The translations under genes were made by a program, and so were the position numbers. DNA of 64,000 nucleotides from CALINB01 sp938045325 (GTDB taxonomy: Bacteria; Pseudomonadota; Alphaproteobacteria; Rhodospirillales; CALINB01): NCBI GenBank assembly GCA_038114465.1, contig JAYNQW010000004.1, positions 124,001 through 188,000 on the forward strand, given 5' to 3'. Numbering within the stretch: position 1 is the stretch's first letter; every line of letters begins with the position of its first letter. Below the pieces are notes generated by a model that had not been told where the DNA came from, did no database searches, and saw only the letters and a program-made list of their open reading frames with translations. This document shows positions 35,485 to 44,124 of the stretch, piece by piece.

Positions 35485-36479
35485 GCTTTTCGACAGCGAA
35501 TTAGTGCCTCGGCAATGGCATGGCCACTCTCAAATGCGTATTCGACCCGGCCACCAAGGCACCAATCTCCCCCAATGAAGAGTGTTCCATCATCTGAAGA
35601 AAGATATGGTTTACCAAGTGGCACGGTGGTCAGCGCAAAGCGCCAGCGGTGCGCGGAAACATAGTCAATTCCAGGTAAGATTATCCCAAACACATTCGGA
35701 AGCATATCAATCATCATTTCAGTAATTTCGTTTCGGTTTAATTCAAGATTACGCTGACTCCACTGAGTACTAGCATGGATGACCCAACAATCCTTGGAGG
35801 AATCACGGGCCGGTTTTGAGTTGTTACGCGAAATCCAAGCGAGGTCATGCGATTCCGAGCGCCAAACATCGAAACCAGCATTAAAGGATGATTTAAATGT
35901 AAGCATCAGTGCCCAACAGGGCGCGATGGATACCTTTTCAAGTGCATTGATTATTTCGTCGTTAAAAGCAAAAAGCAACCGTGCCTGCGGCGCTGGAACA
36001 GTGCAAATAATGACATCGAAACATTCTTTAATATCGTTGTTCTGAGTTTGAATGTAATATTTACCGTTGTTTTGCTTGATACTCGTGACTTCAGCCAGGA
36101 AACGAATATCGAGTTCATTAGCAAATGGTTTAACCAGCGCATTCATCGCCGGTTTTCCTACGACCCAATTGTCCGAACTGATAGATCCTTGATTAAGAAT
36201 AATTGGACGCCAGTAGTCGGCCGACCGCTTCCCAATAGCTTCATCAACCACTTTTTCAAATAAATTCGAACGTGCCGTCAAAAACTGAGCGCCATGATCG
36301 AAGGCAAAGCCATCATCAGTTCTGCGGGTTGCCAATCTACCGCCGAGACCCCGGCTTTTCTCAAATATTGTTGTTTGAAAGCCGTGCTCGTTGAGATGCC
36401 TTGCACAGCTAAGGCCCGCCATACCTGCACCAATTACCGCGACCCTAGGGTAAGATAAGTTTTTCGGATTTGCCATCAA
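35481..36479 (-). CDS. FAD-dependent oxidoreductase, renalase/amine-oxidase-like
   Basis: This 332-residue flavoprotein has an N-terminal dinucleotide motif (VAVIGAGMAGLSCARHL), FEKSRGLGGRLATRR with the Arg pair, FDHGAQFLTAR and a C-terminal FAD-closing motif (LFIGGDWCLGGRVEYAFESG). It belongs to the NAD(P)/FAD proteins related to renalase. Such genes lie in RpoE/ChrR regulons, where they may repair oxidised or misfolded nicotinamide or lipid products; exact reaction unknown. It overlaps both operon neighbours by 4 bases. Confidence 0.88.
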   Translation of the reverse strand: MMANPKNLSYPRVAVIGAGMAGLSCARHLNEHGFQTTIFEKSRGLGGRLATRRTDDGFAFDHGAQFLTARSNLFEKVVDEAIGKRSADYWRPIILNQGSISSDNWVVGKPAMNALVKPFANELDIRFLAEVTSIKQNNGKYYIQTQNNDIKECFDVIICTVPAPQARLLFAFNDEIINALEKVSIAPCWALMLTFKSSFNAGFDVWRSESHDLAWISRNNSKPARDSSKDCWVIHASTQWSQRNLELNRNEITEMMIDMLPNVFGIILPGIDYVSAHRWRFALTTVPLGKPYLSSDDGTLFIGGDWCLGGRVEYAFESGHAIAEALIRCRKA

Positions 36480-36784
36480 TTCATTTTCTGCCGATCGATT
36501 TTCAGCATTTCAATTACATTACCCCAAGGGTCATTGGTGTAGACTGATGCAGTGCCGTCCCGATGCGGCATAAGACATCCATATAATTCGGCATCGTTGC
36601 ACTCAATCGCAATATGGGGTGGGTGTTGCCCGGGCAAAACGAGTGCCAGCTCAATATTATCAAATTTTACAAGAGCCCAACTTTCATCCGCATAGCACGT
36701 TTCAATCTCAAACTGGTTTTGATACCATTCGAGAGCTTTTTTAATCTCTGGAACCACTATGGCAATATGATGAATTTTATCCAT
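36476..36784 (-). CDS. Glyoxalase/VOC-like protein, first gene of the VOC-FAD-SDR operon
   Basis: About 102 residues with a VOC half-fold: KIHHIAIVVPEIKKALEWYQ at the start and YTNDPWGNVIEML at the end. The metal ligands His8-like and the final Glu are present, but the fold is short for a full two-module glyoxalase. I use ATG 36784; the frame opens with a TTG at 36796 that lies next to the predicted transcription start. The ECF-type promoter at 36813-36838 directly precedes it. Function in the stress regulon unknown. Confidence 0.8.
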   Translation of the reverse strand: MDKIHHIAIVVPEIKKALEWYQNQFEIETCYADESWALVKFDNIELALVLPGQHPPHIAIECNDAELYGCLMPHRDGTASVYTNDPWGNVIEMLKIDRQKMN

Positions 36785-36812
36785 ACCGAAGCTCAAACGT
36801 TTTTTTTATCTA

Positions 36813-36838
36813 TACGTCCAAATGAAGTGTTTGGATCA
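36813..36838 (-). promoter_or_regulatory. ECF-type promoter of the VOC-FAD-SDR operon
   Basis: TGATCC (36838-36833), 16 bases, CGTATAGAT (from 36816). Divergent from the folE promoter 34 bp away. Confidence 0.78.
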
Positions 36839-36871
36839 TTCGAGTTCGTATGATCATGAATGAAGCATTTG

Positions 36872-36897
36872 TGATCCAAATGCCGTTTTTGACCGTA
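36872..36897 (+). promoter_or_regulatory. ECF-type promoter of folE-cytochrome c
   Basis: TGATCC (36872-36877), 16 bases, CGTAATAAA (from 36894), about 60 bp before folE. Confidence 0.78.
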
Positions 36898-36964
36898 ATA
36901 AATTTCATGCCCTTCAAAGGATTATTAACTAGGTAATAGCAGTTTTCATATTTGGGATTTTTTT

Positions 36965-37594
36965 ATGAATACATTTGTTGCATCTAAAAACCTGAGTAAC
37001 ATCTCAGAAAATGAGTATTTGCGCTCACGAGAAGACCGGCCTTCCCGTCAGGAAGCTGAAGCAGCAGTAAATACGCTCATTAAATGGGCCGGCGATGATC
37101 CAGCTCGCGAAGGTTTATTTGATACACCAAAGCGTGTCGTTGATTCTTATGAAGAGTTTTTTGCCGGATATAACGCAGATCCGCGTGAAATACTTACACG
37201 CACTTTTGAGGAAACAGATGGTTATGACGAGATGGTTCTTTTGCGGAATATTCAATTTTAGAGCCATTGCGAACACCATATGGCGCCCATTATCGGCACC
37301 GTCCACGTTGCCTACATCCCGAAATCGCGGATCGTCGGAATTAGCAAGTTAGCTCGCGTTGTCGAAGCCTACGCCAAGCGTCTACAAATTCAAGAACGCT
37401 TCACGGCTCAAATTGCCAATACCATACAGGCTGTATTACAACCTTTGGGTGTTGGTGTTGTTATTAATGCGCAACACCAATGCATGACAACACGAGGCGT
37501 GCACAAGCCGGATGTGTCGATGGTAACGAGTTGTATGCTGGGTAGCTTCCGAGAAAATCTAGAAACTCGGTCAGAATTTATAAACTCAATCTAA
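36965..37594 (+). pseudogene. folE: GTP cyclohydrolase I (folE) with an in-frame amber codon
   Basis: One continuous frame of 210 codons encodes GTP cyclohydrolase I, broken only by TAG at 37259-37261 (codon 99). Before it are QEAEAAVNTLIKWAG, DPAREGLFDTPKRVVDSY and DEMVLLRNIQF. After it come SHCEHHMAPIIGTVHVAYIP (zinc Cys and His), SKLARVVEAYAKRLQIQER and HQCMTTRGVHKP (second zinc Cys). The stop replaces a residue that is often Glu just before the zinc Cys, so the first fragment alone cannot be active. Options are a recent GAG-to-TAG mutation, suppression or an assembly error. The rest of the gene is undamaged and has an ECF-type promoter, which argues for recent loss or none. Confidence 0.85.
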
Positions 37595-37615
37595 AAACAA
37601 CCACGAGCAAAACAA

Positions 37616-37996
37616 ATGAAATACATGGCTTTTATCTTAGTCCTCTTCACTTTTTTGATTGGCCCTGCAGCAATTGCCAATGCAGATGGAGATATAACAA
37701 AGGGCAAACGCATTTTTAATAAATGCAAGGCTTGCCATATAGTTAGTAAAAAGCAGAACCGTCTTGGCCCGCACCTTGTTGGCATATTCGGCCGGAAGTC
37801 TGGATCGGTTAAAGGCTTTAGATATTCTAAGGCGATGAAAAACTCAGGTGTTGTTTGGAATGAAAAGTCACTCGACGCATATTTTGCGAATCCCCGGAAT
37901 TTCATTAAAGGAAATAGAATGGCTTTTGCCGGACTGAGAAAGAAAAAGGATCGTGACGACCTGATTGCTTACTTAAAACAGGCAACGGCCAAATAA
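37616..37996 (+). CDS. Class I cytochrome c, periplasmic
   Basis: This 126-residue protein has a signal peptide (MAFILVLFTFLIGPAAIANA), one haem site CKACH at about residues 38-42 and GPHLVGIFGRKSGSVKGF after it. The axial Met lies in GNRMAFAG, and the C-terminal helix is DRDDLIAYLKQ. This is a cytochrome c2/c550-like soluble electron carrier. It lies 21 bp after folE in the same direction and would be transcribed from the same ECF-type promoter. An electron-transfer role in peroxide or lipid repair is possible; the partner is unknown. Confidence 0.92.
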   Translation: MKYMAFILVLFTFLIGPAAIANADGDITKGKRIFNKCKACHIVSKKQNRLGPHLVGIFGRKSGSVKGFRYSKAMKNSGVVWNEKSLDAYFANPRNFIKGNRMAFAGLRKKKDRDDLIAYLKQATAK

Positions 37997-38033
37997 AGTC
38001 AAACTTGAATAAATTACGATTACCTTTTGGATG

Positions 38034-38408
38034 TTATTTGAACAACCTCTGAAGATGTGGCCGGAATCTCAGGAAAACCGAATAGAGATTGTTCAAGAAC
38101 CATAGAAAAGGCTGCATCTGGAAGAATTTACCAAAAAAGCGGAAACCTGGAAGTGCCGCCCAAACATGAGCAAAGGCCTCACCGCCTGAGATAATTCTTC
38201 CATCAAAGGTTTGCACGTGAAAGCGAGAAAGTGCTTGGGCTTTGGTCAGACGAGGAGCTAGTTCTTCTTTCGCTGATCGATTCACATCAATCCAATTAAC
38301 GGCTTTAGATCCTTTGCGCCGCTTATAAAATGATATTTCCCGATTACATAGTGGGCATGCCCCATCATAAAAAACGGTCAATTTTTTAGAGTCGGTCATG
38401 GCGTCCAT
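38034..38408 (-). CDS. DCC family thiol-disulfide oxidoreductase (DUF393)
   Basis: This 124-residue protein has the DCC signature YDGACPLCNREISFYKRR with a CxxC pair near residues 19-22, then a thioredoxin-like region and a C-terminal hydrophobic segment (AALPGFRFFGKFFQM, FLRFRPHLQRLF). DCC proteins are presumed thiol oxidoreductases. It follows the 60-residue basic ORF by 27 bp, so both may be read from the ECF-type promoter at 38644-38669. Membership of a singlet-oxygen regulon fits a redox role. Confidence 0.9.
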   Translation of the reverse strand: MDAMTDSKKLTVFYDGACPLCNREISFYKRRKGSKAVNWIDVNRSAKEELAPRLTKAQALSRFHVQTFDGRIISGGEAFAHVWAALPGFRFFGKFFQMQPFLWFLNNLYSVFLRFRPHLQRLFK

Positions 38409-38435
38409 TCCTGTGGAACAGTATCGGTCATCTAT

Positions 38436-38618
38436 TTAATTTTGCTTTCTCTCTGATGTCTTATGTCTTGGCACCATCGAAGCAGTTAAATAAAATTGTT
38501 TTTCGATGGCTTTTAGATTTTGCAATTGTTTTCGTAATCTTCTTTTTATAATGCTACCGCTTTTTGCCTGTTTAAAGTCATCTTCGAGTTGTAAAATAAG
38601 TTTGGTCATTGTTTTCAA
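38436..38618 (-). CDS. Small basic protein, ECF-regulated
   Basis: This 60-residue ORF (KTMTKLILQLEDDFKQAKSG, then KRRLRKQLQNLKAIEKQ) is amphipathic, basic and helical; no family is recognised. It is supported as real mainly by the ECF-type promoter 26 bp upstream and by its position before the DCC gene. It might also be a leader for that gene. Confidence 0.55.
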   Translation of the reverse strand: MKTMTKLILQLEDDFKQAKSGSIIKRRLRKQLQNLKAIEKQFYLTASMVPRHKTSERKQN

Positions 38619-38643
38619 TAATATTTTAGTGTGTTCTATTAAT

Positions 38644-38669
38644 TACGATGTTTTATATTTTTTAGATCA
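38644..38669 (-). promoter_or_regulatory. ECF-type promoter of the small basic protein and DCC gene
   Basis: TGATCT (38669-38664), 16 bases, CGTAATTAA (from 38647). Confidence 0.72.
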
Positions 38670-38708
38670 CTGTAAACGATACTTTCAGTATTTAGCTTAA
38701 AACATCAG

Positions 38709-38734
38709 TGATCCATTTAACTCTTCAGAACGTA
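38709..38734 (+). promoter_or_regulatory. ECF-type promoter of the DUF2061-like membrane gene
   Basis: TGATCC (38709-38714), 16 bases, CGTACCAC (from 38731). Divergent from the promoter at 38644-38669. Confidence 0.7.
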
Positions 38735-38773
38735 CCACTTAGTAAAATTAATGCTTTTTATGGAGAGTTAATC

Positions 38774-39082
38774 ATGTTCCGCAATATATACAATTCCGTT
38801 ATGGACTCAAGTGTAAATCCCCTCCGAAATTTTCCGAAGATTGTCCGATTTCAAATTATGTCGATTTTAGCTTATATGTGGTCCGCCGTTTTTTGTATTT
38901 GGGCTGGGTTGGTAAGCTATGTCGGGTTTTCCATTGCCGCTCATACTGTACTGCTTGTTGGTATATTTTTTACGACCGAAGTTTTTCGCCGGGCTAAGAA
39001 AAATCATATCGTGACTTATGACCAGCTCTTCAAAGACCCGAAAGTTGGTTGCGCAAGATATGATGATGTCTGGGGTGGCTAA
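38774..39082 (+). CDS. Small two-TM membrane protein, ECF-regulated
   Basis: About 102 residues with two hydrophobic helices (ILAYMWSAVFCIWAGLVSYV and FSIAAHTVLLVGIFFTTEVF) and a conserved-looking C-terminus (TYDQLFKDPKVGCARYDDVWGG). I use ATG 38774, with TGGAGAG 8 bases upstream. The frame starts at 38708 but that start lies inside the promoter. Function unknown; it appears to be a single-gene ECF target ended by the terminator at 39131-39162. Confidence 0.75.
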   Translation: MFRNIYNSVMDSSVNPLRNFPKIVRFQIMSILAYMWSAVFCIWAGLVSYVGFSIAAHTVLLVGIFFTTEVFRRAKKNHIVTYDQLFKDPKVGCARYDDVWGG

Positions 39083-39130
39083 TTTATTTAAGTTATCCGT
39101 GGAACCTAAGTTATTTTGTATAGTTACAGC

Positions 39131-39162
39131 AGCCTATTCCGTATGAAGCGGGATAGGCTTTT
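39131..39162 (+). terminator. Rho-independent terminator after the small membrane gene
   Basis: An 11-bp stem (AGCCTATTCCG with CGGGATAGGCT, one G-T pair) with a 7-base loop, followed by TTTT. Confidence 0.75.
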
Positions 39163-39268
39163 GTGCTGGATAAGACTAAGAATGATTGACGCTCAATGTG
39201 AGAACAAGTTACCCGCACATGGTCATTTGCGTTAAAAACGCTTTGTTTTCCAGGTTTTTGAGGAAATG

Positions 39269-39294
39269 TGATCCGAAGTCCTGCTGCCAACGTA
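39269..39294 (+). promoter_or_regulatory. ECF-type promoter of the FAD-DUF1365-Cfa-GPH-DUF3833 operon
   Basis: TGATCC (39269-39274), 16 bases, CGTAGATAT (from 39291), about 50 bp before the first gene. Confidence 0.78.
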
Positions 39295-39346
39295 GATATA
39301 ACAAGCTATATTGACCTAATCCACTCAAGTCCGAGAGATCATTTTC

Positions 39347-40708
39347 ATGCCATTAGACGATCGGTCGCCTTATTCGAGGCACCTTAAAATTGCTGTGATC
39401 GGCACAGGCATTGCCGGGATGTCTGCTGCGTGGCTTTTGTCCAAATCACACGACGTCACGGTATACGAGCGGGGCAATCGAATTGGCGGCCATTCAAATA
39501 CGGTTGATACCGAGAACCAATTTGGCACGACACCCGTCGATACCGGATTTATCGTTTATAACGAACTGAATTATCCTAATCTCACCGCGCTCTTTTCTCA
39601 TCTTAATGTTCCAACAAAAGAAAGCGAAATGTCATTCGCTGCATCTTTGGATGATGGTGCCTTTGAATATGGTGGATCAGACATTCCATCGATGATTGCA
39701 CAAAAAAGAAATCTCTTGCGGCCAAAATTTTGGCGAATGTTGCTTGATCTCAGACGATTTTACCAAACCGGGCCTGAGCTGCTTTCTCATCCACATGCCG
39801 AAGACATTTCTTTGGGTGATTTTTTAGATCAAGGACAATACTCAGACGCATTTATATATAACCATTTGCTACCGATGGGTGCGGCTATCTGGTCAACGGC
39901 CGTTGAGGAAATGCGTGATCACCCTGCGCTGACTTTCGTTCGGTTTTGTATGAGCCATGGGCTCATGCAGGTTGCAAACCGCCCCCAATGGCGCACCGTT
40001 GACGGCGGAAGTCGAGAATATGTTCGCCGCCTCACCGCATCCTACGCAGATAATGTTCAACTAAATTGCGGCGCGCGCAAAATACATAGATTCAATGGCG
40101 GCAAAGAGGTCATGATCGAAGATGATTGGGGGCATGTGTCTCGATATGATCGTGTTGTTATTGCGACTCATGCCGATCAGGCGTTATCCATGCTTGGAGA
40201 TCCCAGTGTTCAAGAACGGACACTCCTTGGTGCCTTTCGCTATACGCAGAATACAGCTGTATTACACACGGATTCAGGATTGATGCCGAAGCGAAAAGCC
40301 GTTTGGTCGAGTTGGAACTATCTAAGTCCAATAAATGATAGAAATGAAAAGCAAGTCAATGTGACCTATTGGATGAATCGTCTCCAAGGGATTGATGAGC
40401 GAACACCCCTTTTCGTGACGTTAAACCCCCACCGTGACATTGAAGAACAATATATTAAAGATATTATTCTTTATGAGCATCCATTCTACGATTACGCGGC
40501 TATTAAAGCGCAACGGCAATTATGGCAGCTTCAAAGTATTCATAACACTTGGTATTGTGGAAGCTATTTTGGCTATGGCTTTCACGAGGATGCCCTGCAA
40601 TCAGGGCTTGCTGCAGCCGAAGCCATTGGTGGTGTACGTCGTCCTTGGACTGTTGAAGATGAATCGGGGCGAATTCATTTAACGCCAGAACAAGAGCTCG
40701 CCGCATGA
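39347..40708 (+). CDS. FAD/NAD(P)-binding oxidoreductase, COG2907/amine-oxidase type
   Basis: This 453-residue flavoprotein has IAVIGTGIAGMSAAWLLSK, YERGNRIGGHSNTVD, PVDTGFIVYNELNYPN and a C-terminal CGSYFGYGFHEDALQSGLAAAE. It is the family that sits with DUF1365 and Cfa genes in RpoE/ChrR regulons. In Rhodobacter sphaeroides, a protein of this kind is needed to convert a methylated fatty acid toward a furan fatty acid. By analogy it may desaturate the lipid methylated by the Cfa-like enzyme in the same operon. It overlaps DUF1365 by 4 bases. Confidence 0.88.
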   Translation: MPLDDRSPYSRHLKIAVIGTGIAGMSAAWLLSKSHDVTVYERGNRIGGHSNTVDTENQFGTTPVDTGFIVYNELNYPNLTALFSHLNVPTKESEMSFAASLDDGAFEYGGSDIPSMIAQKRNLLRPKFWRMLLDLRRFYQTGPELLSHPHAEDISLGDFLDQGQYSDAFIYNHLLPMGAAIWSTAVEEMRDHPALTFVRFCMSHGLMQVANRPQWRTVDGGSREYVRRLTASYADNVQLNCGARKIHRFNGGKEVMIEDDWGHVSRYDRVVIATHADQALSMLGDPSVQERTLLGAFRYTQNTAVLHTDSGLMPKRKAVWSSWNYLSPINDRNEKQVNVTYWMNRLQGIDERTPLFVTLNPHRDIEEQYIKDIILYEHPFYDYAAIKAQRQLWQLQSIHNTWYCGSYFGYGFHEDALQSGLAAAEAIGGVRRPWTVEDESGRIHLTPEQELAA

Positions 40709-41490
40709 CTGGTTTTTCGTCTTCATTGTACTTCGGTAAGGTCGAACACCATCGGTATCGGCCGAAAAGCCATCATCTGAGCTATAACGTCTTCGCCTTG
40801 CTACTGGATTTGAGCGAAATTGAGACACTAAATCGATCGTTACATCTTTTCTCCCGAAATCGATTTAATGTCTTTGGATTTTATGATCGTGACCATGGTC
40901 CCGGCGACGGCAATGATTTGCGATCCTGGATCAATGATAATCTATTAAAAGCCGGGATTGATCTCAGTGGCGGCAAGATTGAGGTATTATGTTATCCGAG
41001 AATATTCGGCTACGTTTTTAATCCTTTGAGCGTTTTCTATTGTTATGGGGCTGGCGGCGATTTGCGAGCAACCCTTTACGAAGTTCACAATACGTTCGGT
41101 GAGAGGCATGCTTATTTAATTCCCGTCGAGTCATCTGTTGAAAACGTTATCCGACAGGAATGTGAAAAGAATTTTTACGTATCACCTTTTATTGAAATTG
41201 CCGGGCGGTATCATTTCCGGCTTAGCCCGCCGGCAGATACGGTATCCCTTGAAATCAATCACATCGATACGGCAGGTTCCGCTCTTTATGCCGTTTTTCA
41301 GGGCACACAAGTTTCGTTAACCGACAAATCTCTCTTAAAAGCCTTTCTTAAATATCCTCTCATGACCTTAAAGGTTATCGCGGGTATTCACTGGGAAGCT
41401 ATAAAAATTTGGCGCAAGAAGATTCCCGTTATTGATCATCCGCTACCGCCGTCATCCATGGTAACGATCGTCAATTCAACATCAAATTGA
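40705..41490 (+). CDS. DUF1365 domain-containing protein
   Basis: This 261-residue protein shows DUF1365 marks: LYFGKVEHHRYRPKSHHLSYNVF at the start, DHGPGDGNDLRSWI, VLCYPRIFGYVFNPLSVFYCY and YEVHNTFGERHAYL. Its reaction is unknown, but the family is nearly always found with COG2907 flavoproteins and cyclopropane-synthase-like methyltransferases, as here. It overlaps the previous gene by 4 bases and precedes the methyltransferase by 10 bp, so it is part of the lipid-modification operon. Confidence 0.92.
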   Translation: MTGFSSSLYFGKVEHHRYRPKSHHLSYNVFALLLDLSEIETLNRSLHLFSRNRFNVFGFYDRDHGPGDGNDLRSWINDNLLKAGIDLSGGKIEVLCYPRIFGYVFNPLSVFYCYGAGGDLRATLYEVHNTFGERHAYLIPVESSVENVIRQECEKNFYVSPFIEIAGRYHFRLSPPADTVSLEINHIDTAGSALYAVFQGTQVSLTDKSLLKAFLKYPLMTLKVIAGIHWEAIKIWRKKIPVIDHPLPPSSMVTIVNSTSN

Positions 41491-41500
41491 GACTCAAATA

Positions 41501-42733
41501 ATGCAAAAACAACAGCTCGATCCCATAAAGCCGGTTTACTTGGAAATTCCCAGGCATCAAAATTTTTGGGTTAAGACCTTGATCAAGGTTCTCAGCAAAA
41601 TTGAATTTGGCCAAATCTCTCTCGTTCTTCCTGATGGGACGAGCCATTTGATCACGGGAACCAAGCATAACGAACCTAAGGCCATCTTTCGTTTGCGCAG
41701 CGCCGCGACGGCGCGGCGGCTATTGGTCGGCGGAACAATCGGACTGGCTGAATCCTATATGGATGGCGAATGGGACAGCCCGTCTCTGGTTGAGCTTTTG
41801 GAGATTGGCGCTCGCAATGAAAATGCCATCGGTTCTGATATTGCCGGCGCAATACTTATGCGTCTCATCAATTATATGCGGCATTTGGCGCGGCCGAACA
41901 CAAAACGCGGCAGTCGTCGCAATATTCAGTATCACTACGACCTTGGTAATACTTTTTATGCACCTTGGCTCGACTCGTCGATGACTTACTCATCGGCATT
42001 ATTTACGGACCCCGCGCAATCTCTCAGCGAAGCGCAAAACGAAAAGTACCGCCGCCTTGCCGAATCGCTTGCATTGAGATCCGATCATCATGTTTTGGAA
42101 ATCGGCTGCGGGTGGGGCGGATTTGCCGCCTATGCAGCCCAAGAGATCGGTTGCCGGGTAACGGCCTTAACAATTTCACAGGAACAATTCTCATTTGCCA
42201 AAAGACGCATTAAACAGTTGGGGCTGGATGATAAAGTCGGAATACGCCTGCAAGATTACCGGGACATCGAAGGCACTTATGATCGGATTGCATCCATTGA
42301 GATGTTTGAAGCCGTTGGCGAGCAACAATGGCCGTTATTTTTCAAAATCGTGCGATCTCGATTAAAGCCAAACGGCAAGGCCGCATTACAGATTATTTCC
42401 ATTGAAGACGATCGTTTTGATACGTACCGTCGGCACCCCGATTTCATTCAACGTTATATTTTCCCTGGCGGCATGTTGCCATCGCCGCGCGTCCTGCGAG
42501 AATTGATCAAAGATGCGGGGTTGAACTTACAAGATGAGTTCACTTTCGGCACGTCTTACGCAAAAACGTTGGCATTGTGGCAGCAGCGTTTTCAGAAATC
42601 GTGGCCGGACTTAATAGGCCTCGGATTTGATCACCGTTTCAAACGAATGTGGGAATACTATCTGGCTTATTGCGAGTCTGGATTTAATGCTGATGCAGTC
42701 GATGTCGGTCATTATCTTTTAACGCGAGATTAG
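41501..42733 (+). CDS. Cyclopropane-fatty-acyl-phospholipid synthase-like methyltransferase
   Basis: This 410-residue SAM-dependent enzyme acts on membrane phospholipid acyl chains. It has the N-terminal lipid-binding region, YHYDLGNTFYAPWLDSSMTYS, the SAM motif VLEIGCGWGGFAAYAA, IASIEMFEAVGEQQWPLFF and FIQRYIFPGGMLPS. These are the Cfa family marks. In RpoE/ChrR regulons such proteins make cyclopropane or methylated acyl chains that protect against, or react with, singlet oxygen; which product is made here cannot be told. It is the third gene of the operon. Confidence 0.93.
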   Translation: MQKQQLDPIKPVYLEIPRHQNFWVKTLIKVLSKIEFGQISLVLPDGTSHLITGTKHNEPKAIFRLRSAATARRLLVGGTIGLAESYMDGEWDSPSLVELLEIGARNENAIGSDIAGAILMRLINYMRHLARPNTKRGSRRNIQYHYDLGNTFYAPWLDSSMTYSSALFTDPAQSLSEAQNEKYRRLAESLALRSDHHVLEIGCGWGGFAAYAAQEIGCRVTALTISQEQFSFAKRRIKQLGLDDKVGIRLQDYRDIEGTYDRIASIEMFEAVGEQQWPLFFKIVRSRLKPNGKAALQIISIEDDRFDTYRRHPDFIQRYIFPGGMLPSPRVLRELIKDAGLNLQDEFTFGTSYAKTLALWQQRFQKSWPDLIGLGFDHRFKRMWEYYLAYCESGFNADAVDVGHYLLTRD

Positions 42734-42749
42734 AAGGCGGCCTGGCATC

Positions 42750-44120
42750 ATGCCCTCTTCAAACGCCATTTCTTGGCGGCTGTTGGCGTTATATTCTTTG
42801 CCGGCCTTCGCACTGGCCGTCCCCACAATTCCGGTATACGTCTATCTGCCGACATTCTATGCCGAATCGTTAGGCCTCGGCCTTAGTATAACCGGCGGGG
42901 TTCTTTTGCTGGCTCGAATTGCCGATGTGATTACTGATCCATTGATTGGCATTGTCAGTGACCGGGTATCTTTACGATGGGGCCGCCGTAAACCCTGGAT
43001 TGGTATCGGTGCCATCTTGTGTGGTTTGGCTTTGGTTCAACTTTTGATACCAGGTGATTTTGTCGGCGCCGGTTATCTCGCATTTTGGGCCGTACTGTTG
43101 TACCTCGGCTGGACGATGGTTGCCATTCCTTACACGGCTTGGGGAGCTGAATTATCTAATGACTACCATCAACGGGCGCACATAACCGGCGCACGGGAAG
43201 CTGCTATGATTTTCGGCATTCTGATCGCAGGCAGTTTACCGGCGAGTGCCGCCGCCCTGGGTTGGACAGAGCGCGACGGGCTTGCCGCCGCTGCATGGCT
43301 TGCCATCGGTGTCGGCATTCCAACGATCGCATTGTTGCTTTGGCGTGTACCCGATACAAAACATATTAACATACCTGATCGGTCACTTGCTAAAACCCAT
43401 CAAAAACAAACATGGTGGCTTACCCTAAAACCGATTTTGTCGAACGCACCCTTCATTCGTTTGTTGTCAGGTTGGTTTATCAATGGACTGGCCAATGGCA
43501 TTCCGGCCGTTCTCTTTCCATTGTATTTACAATACGGTCTGCAAGTTGGGCCAGCCCAACGCGGTATTTTGATCGGTGTATACTTTCTTTCCGGTATTCT
43601 CGCCATTCCGGCATGGGTCTGGCTCAGTCGGCATTGGAGTAAGCATCGCGTTTGGTGTGCCGCAATGATGCTCGCTTGTTCAGCATTCATTTGGGTACCG
43701 CTATTAAATCCCGGTGACTTTGTTTTGTTCTTGATGATTTGCGTTGTAACGGGATGCGCTTTGGGTGCTGACCTTTCGCTGCCGCCGGCCATGCAAGCCG
43801 ATGTCGTTGAATTCGATACTTTTAAAACCGGTCACCATCAGGCGGGGTTGTTTTTTGCCCTTTGGAGTATGGGAGCAAAACTCGCGTTGGCTTGCGCCGT
43901 TGGTATTGCTTTCCCGGTTCTCGATGCATTTGGTTTCCAGCCGGGCCAATCCAATCAAGCGTCAGCATTATTTGCTTTAGTAGTGATCTATGCACTGGTC
44001 CCGACCGTACTCAAAGTAGGTGCAGTTTTTCTGATTTGGGGGCATCCCCTTACGTCGCATCGGCAAGAAATTATTCGGAGGCGTCTCGCTTCGAAAAATT
44101 TGCAACCAAGCGAAAAATGA
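42750..44120 (+). CDS. MFS transporter, GPH (glycoside-pentoside-hexuronide) type
   Basis: This 456-residue, twelve-helix transporter has the loop 2-3 motif DPLIGIVSDRVSLRWGRRKPW and the YTAWGAELSNDYHQRAHITG segment of the GPH:cation symporter family. In operons with COG2907, DUF1365 and Cfa genes, this transporter is common and its substrate unknown; a lipid or polar lipid precursor is a guess. It follows the Cfa gene by 16 bp and precedes the DUF3833 gene by 4 bp. Confidence 0.88.
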   Translation: MPSSNAISWRLLALYSLPAFALAVPTIPVYVYLPTFYAESLGLGLSITGGVLLLARIADVITDPLIGIVSDRVSLRWGRRKPWIGIGAILCGLALVQLLIPGDFVGAGYLAFWAVLLYLGWTMVAIPYTAWGAELSNDYHQRAHITGAREAAMIFGILIAGSLPASAAALGWTERDGLAAAAWLAIGVGIPTIALLLWRVPDTKHINIPDRSLAKTHQKQTWWLTLKPILSNAPFIRLLSGWFINGLANGIPAVLFPLYLQYGLQVGPAQRGILIGVYFLSGILAIPAWVWLSRHWSKHRVWCAAMMLACSAFIWVPLLNPGDFVLFLMICVVTGCALGADLSLPPAMQADVVEFDTFKTGHHQAGLFFALWSMGAKLALACAVGIAFPVLDAFGFQPGQSNQASALFALVVIYALVPTVLKVGAVFLIWGHPLTSHRQEIIRRRLASKNLQPSEK

Positions 44121-44124
44121 TCTG

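Noticed and set aside
36965..37594. TAG in folE as a pyrrolysine codon
   Set aside because: No pyrrolysine genes are in view, the position is not a known pyrrolysine site, and TAG ends ordinary genes here (for example the sulfatase at 13915).
38708..38773. Longer N-terminus (MIHLTLQNVPLSK) for the small membrane protein
   Set aside because: It would start inside the ECF-type promoter; ATG 38774 has a proper ribosome site.
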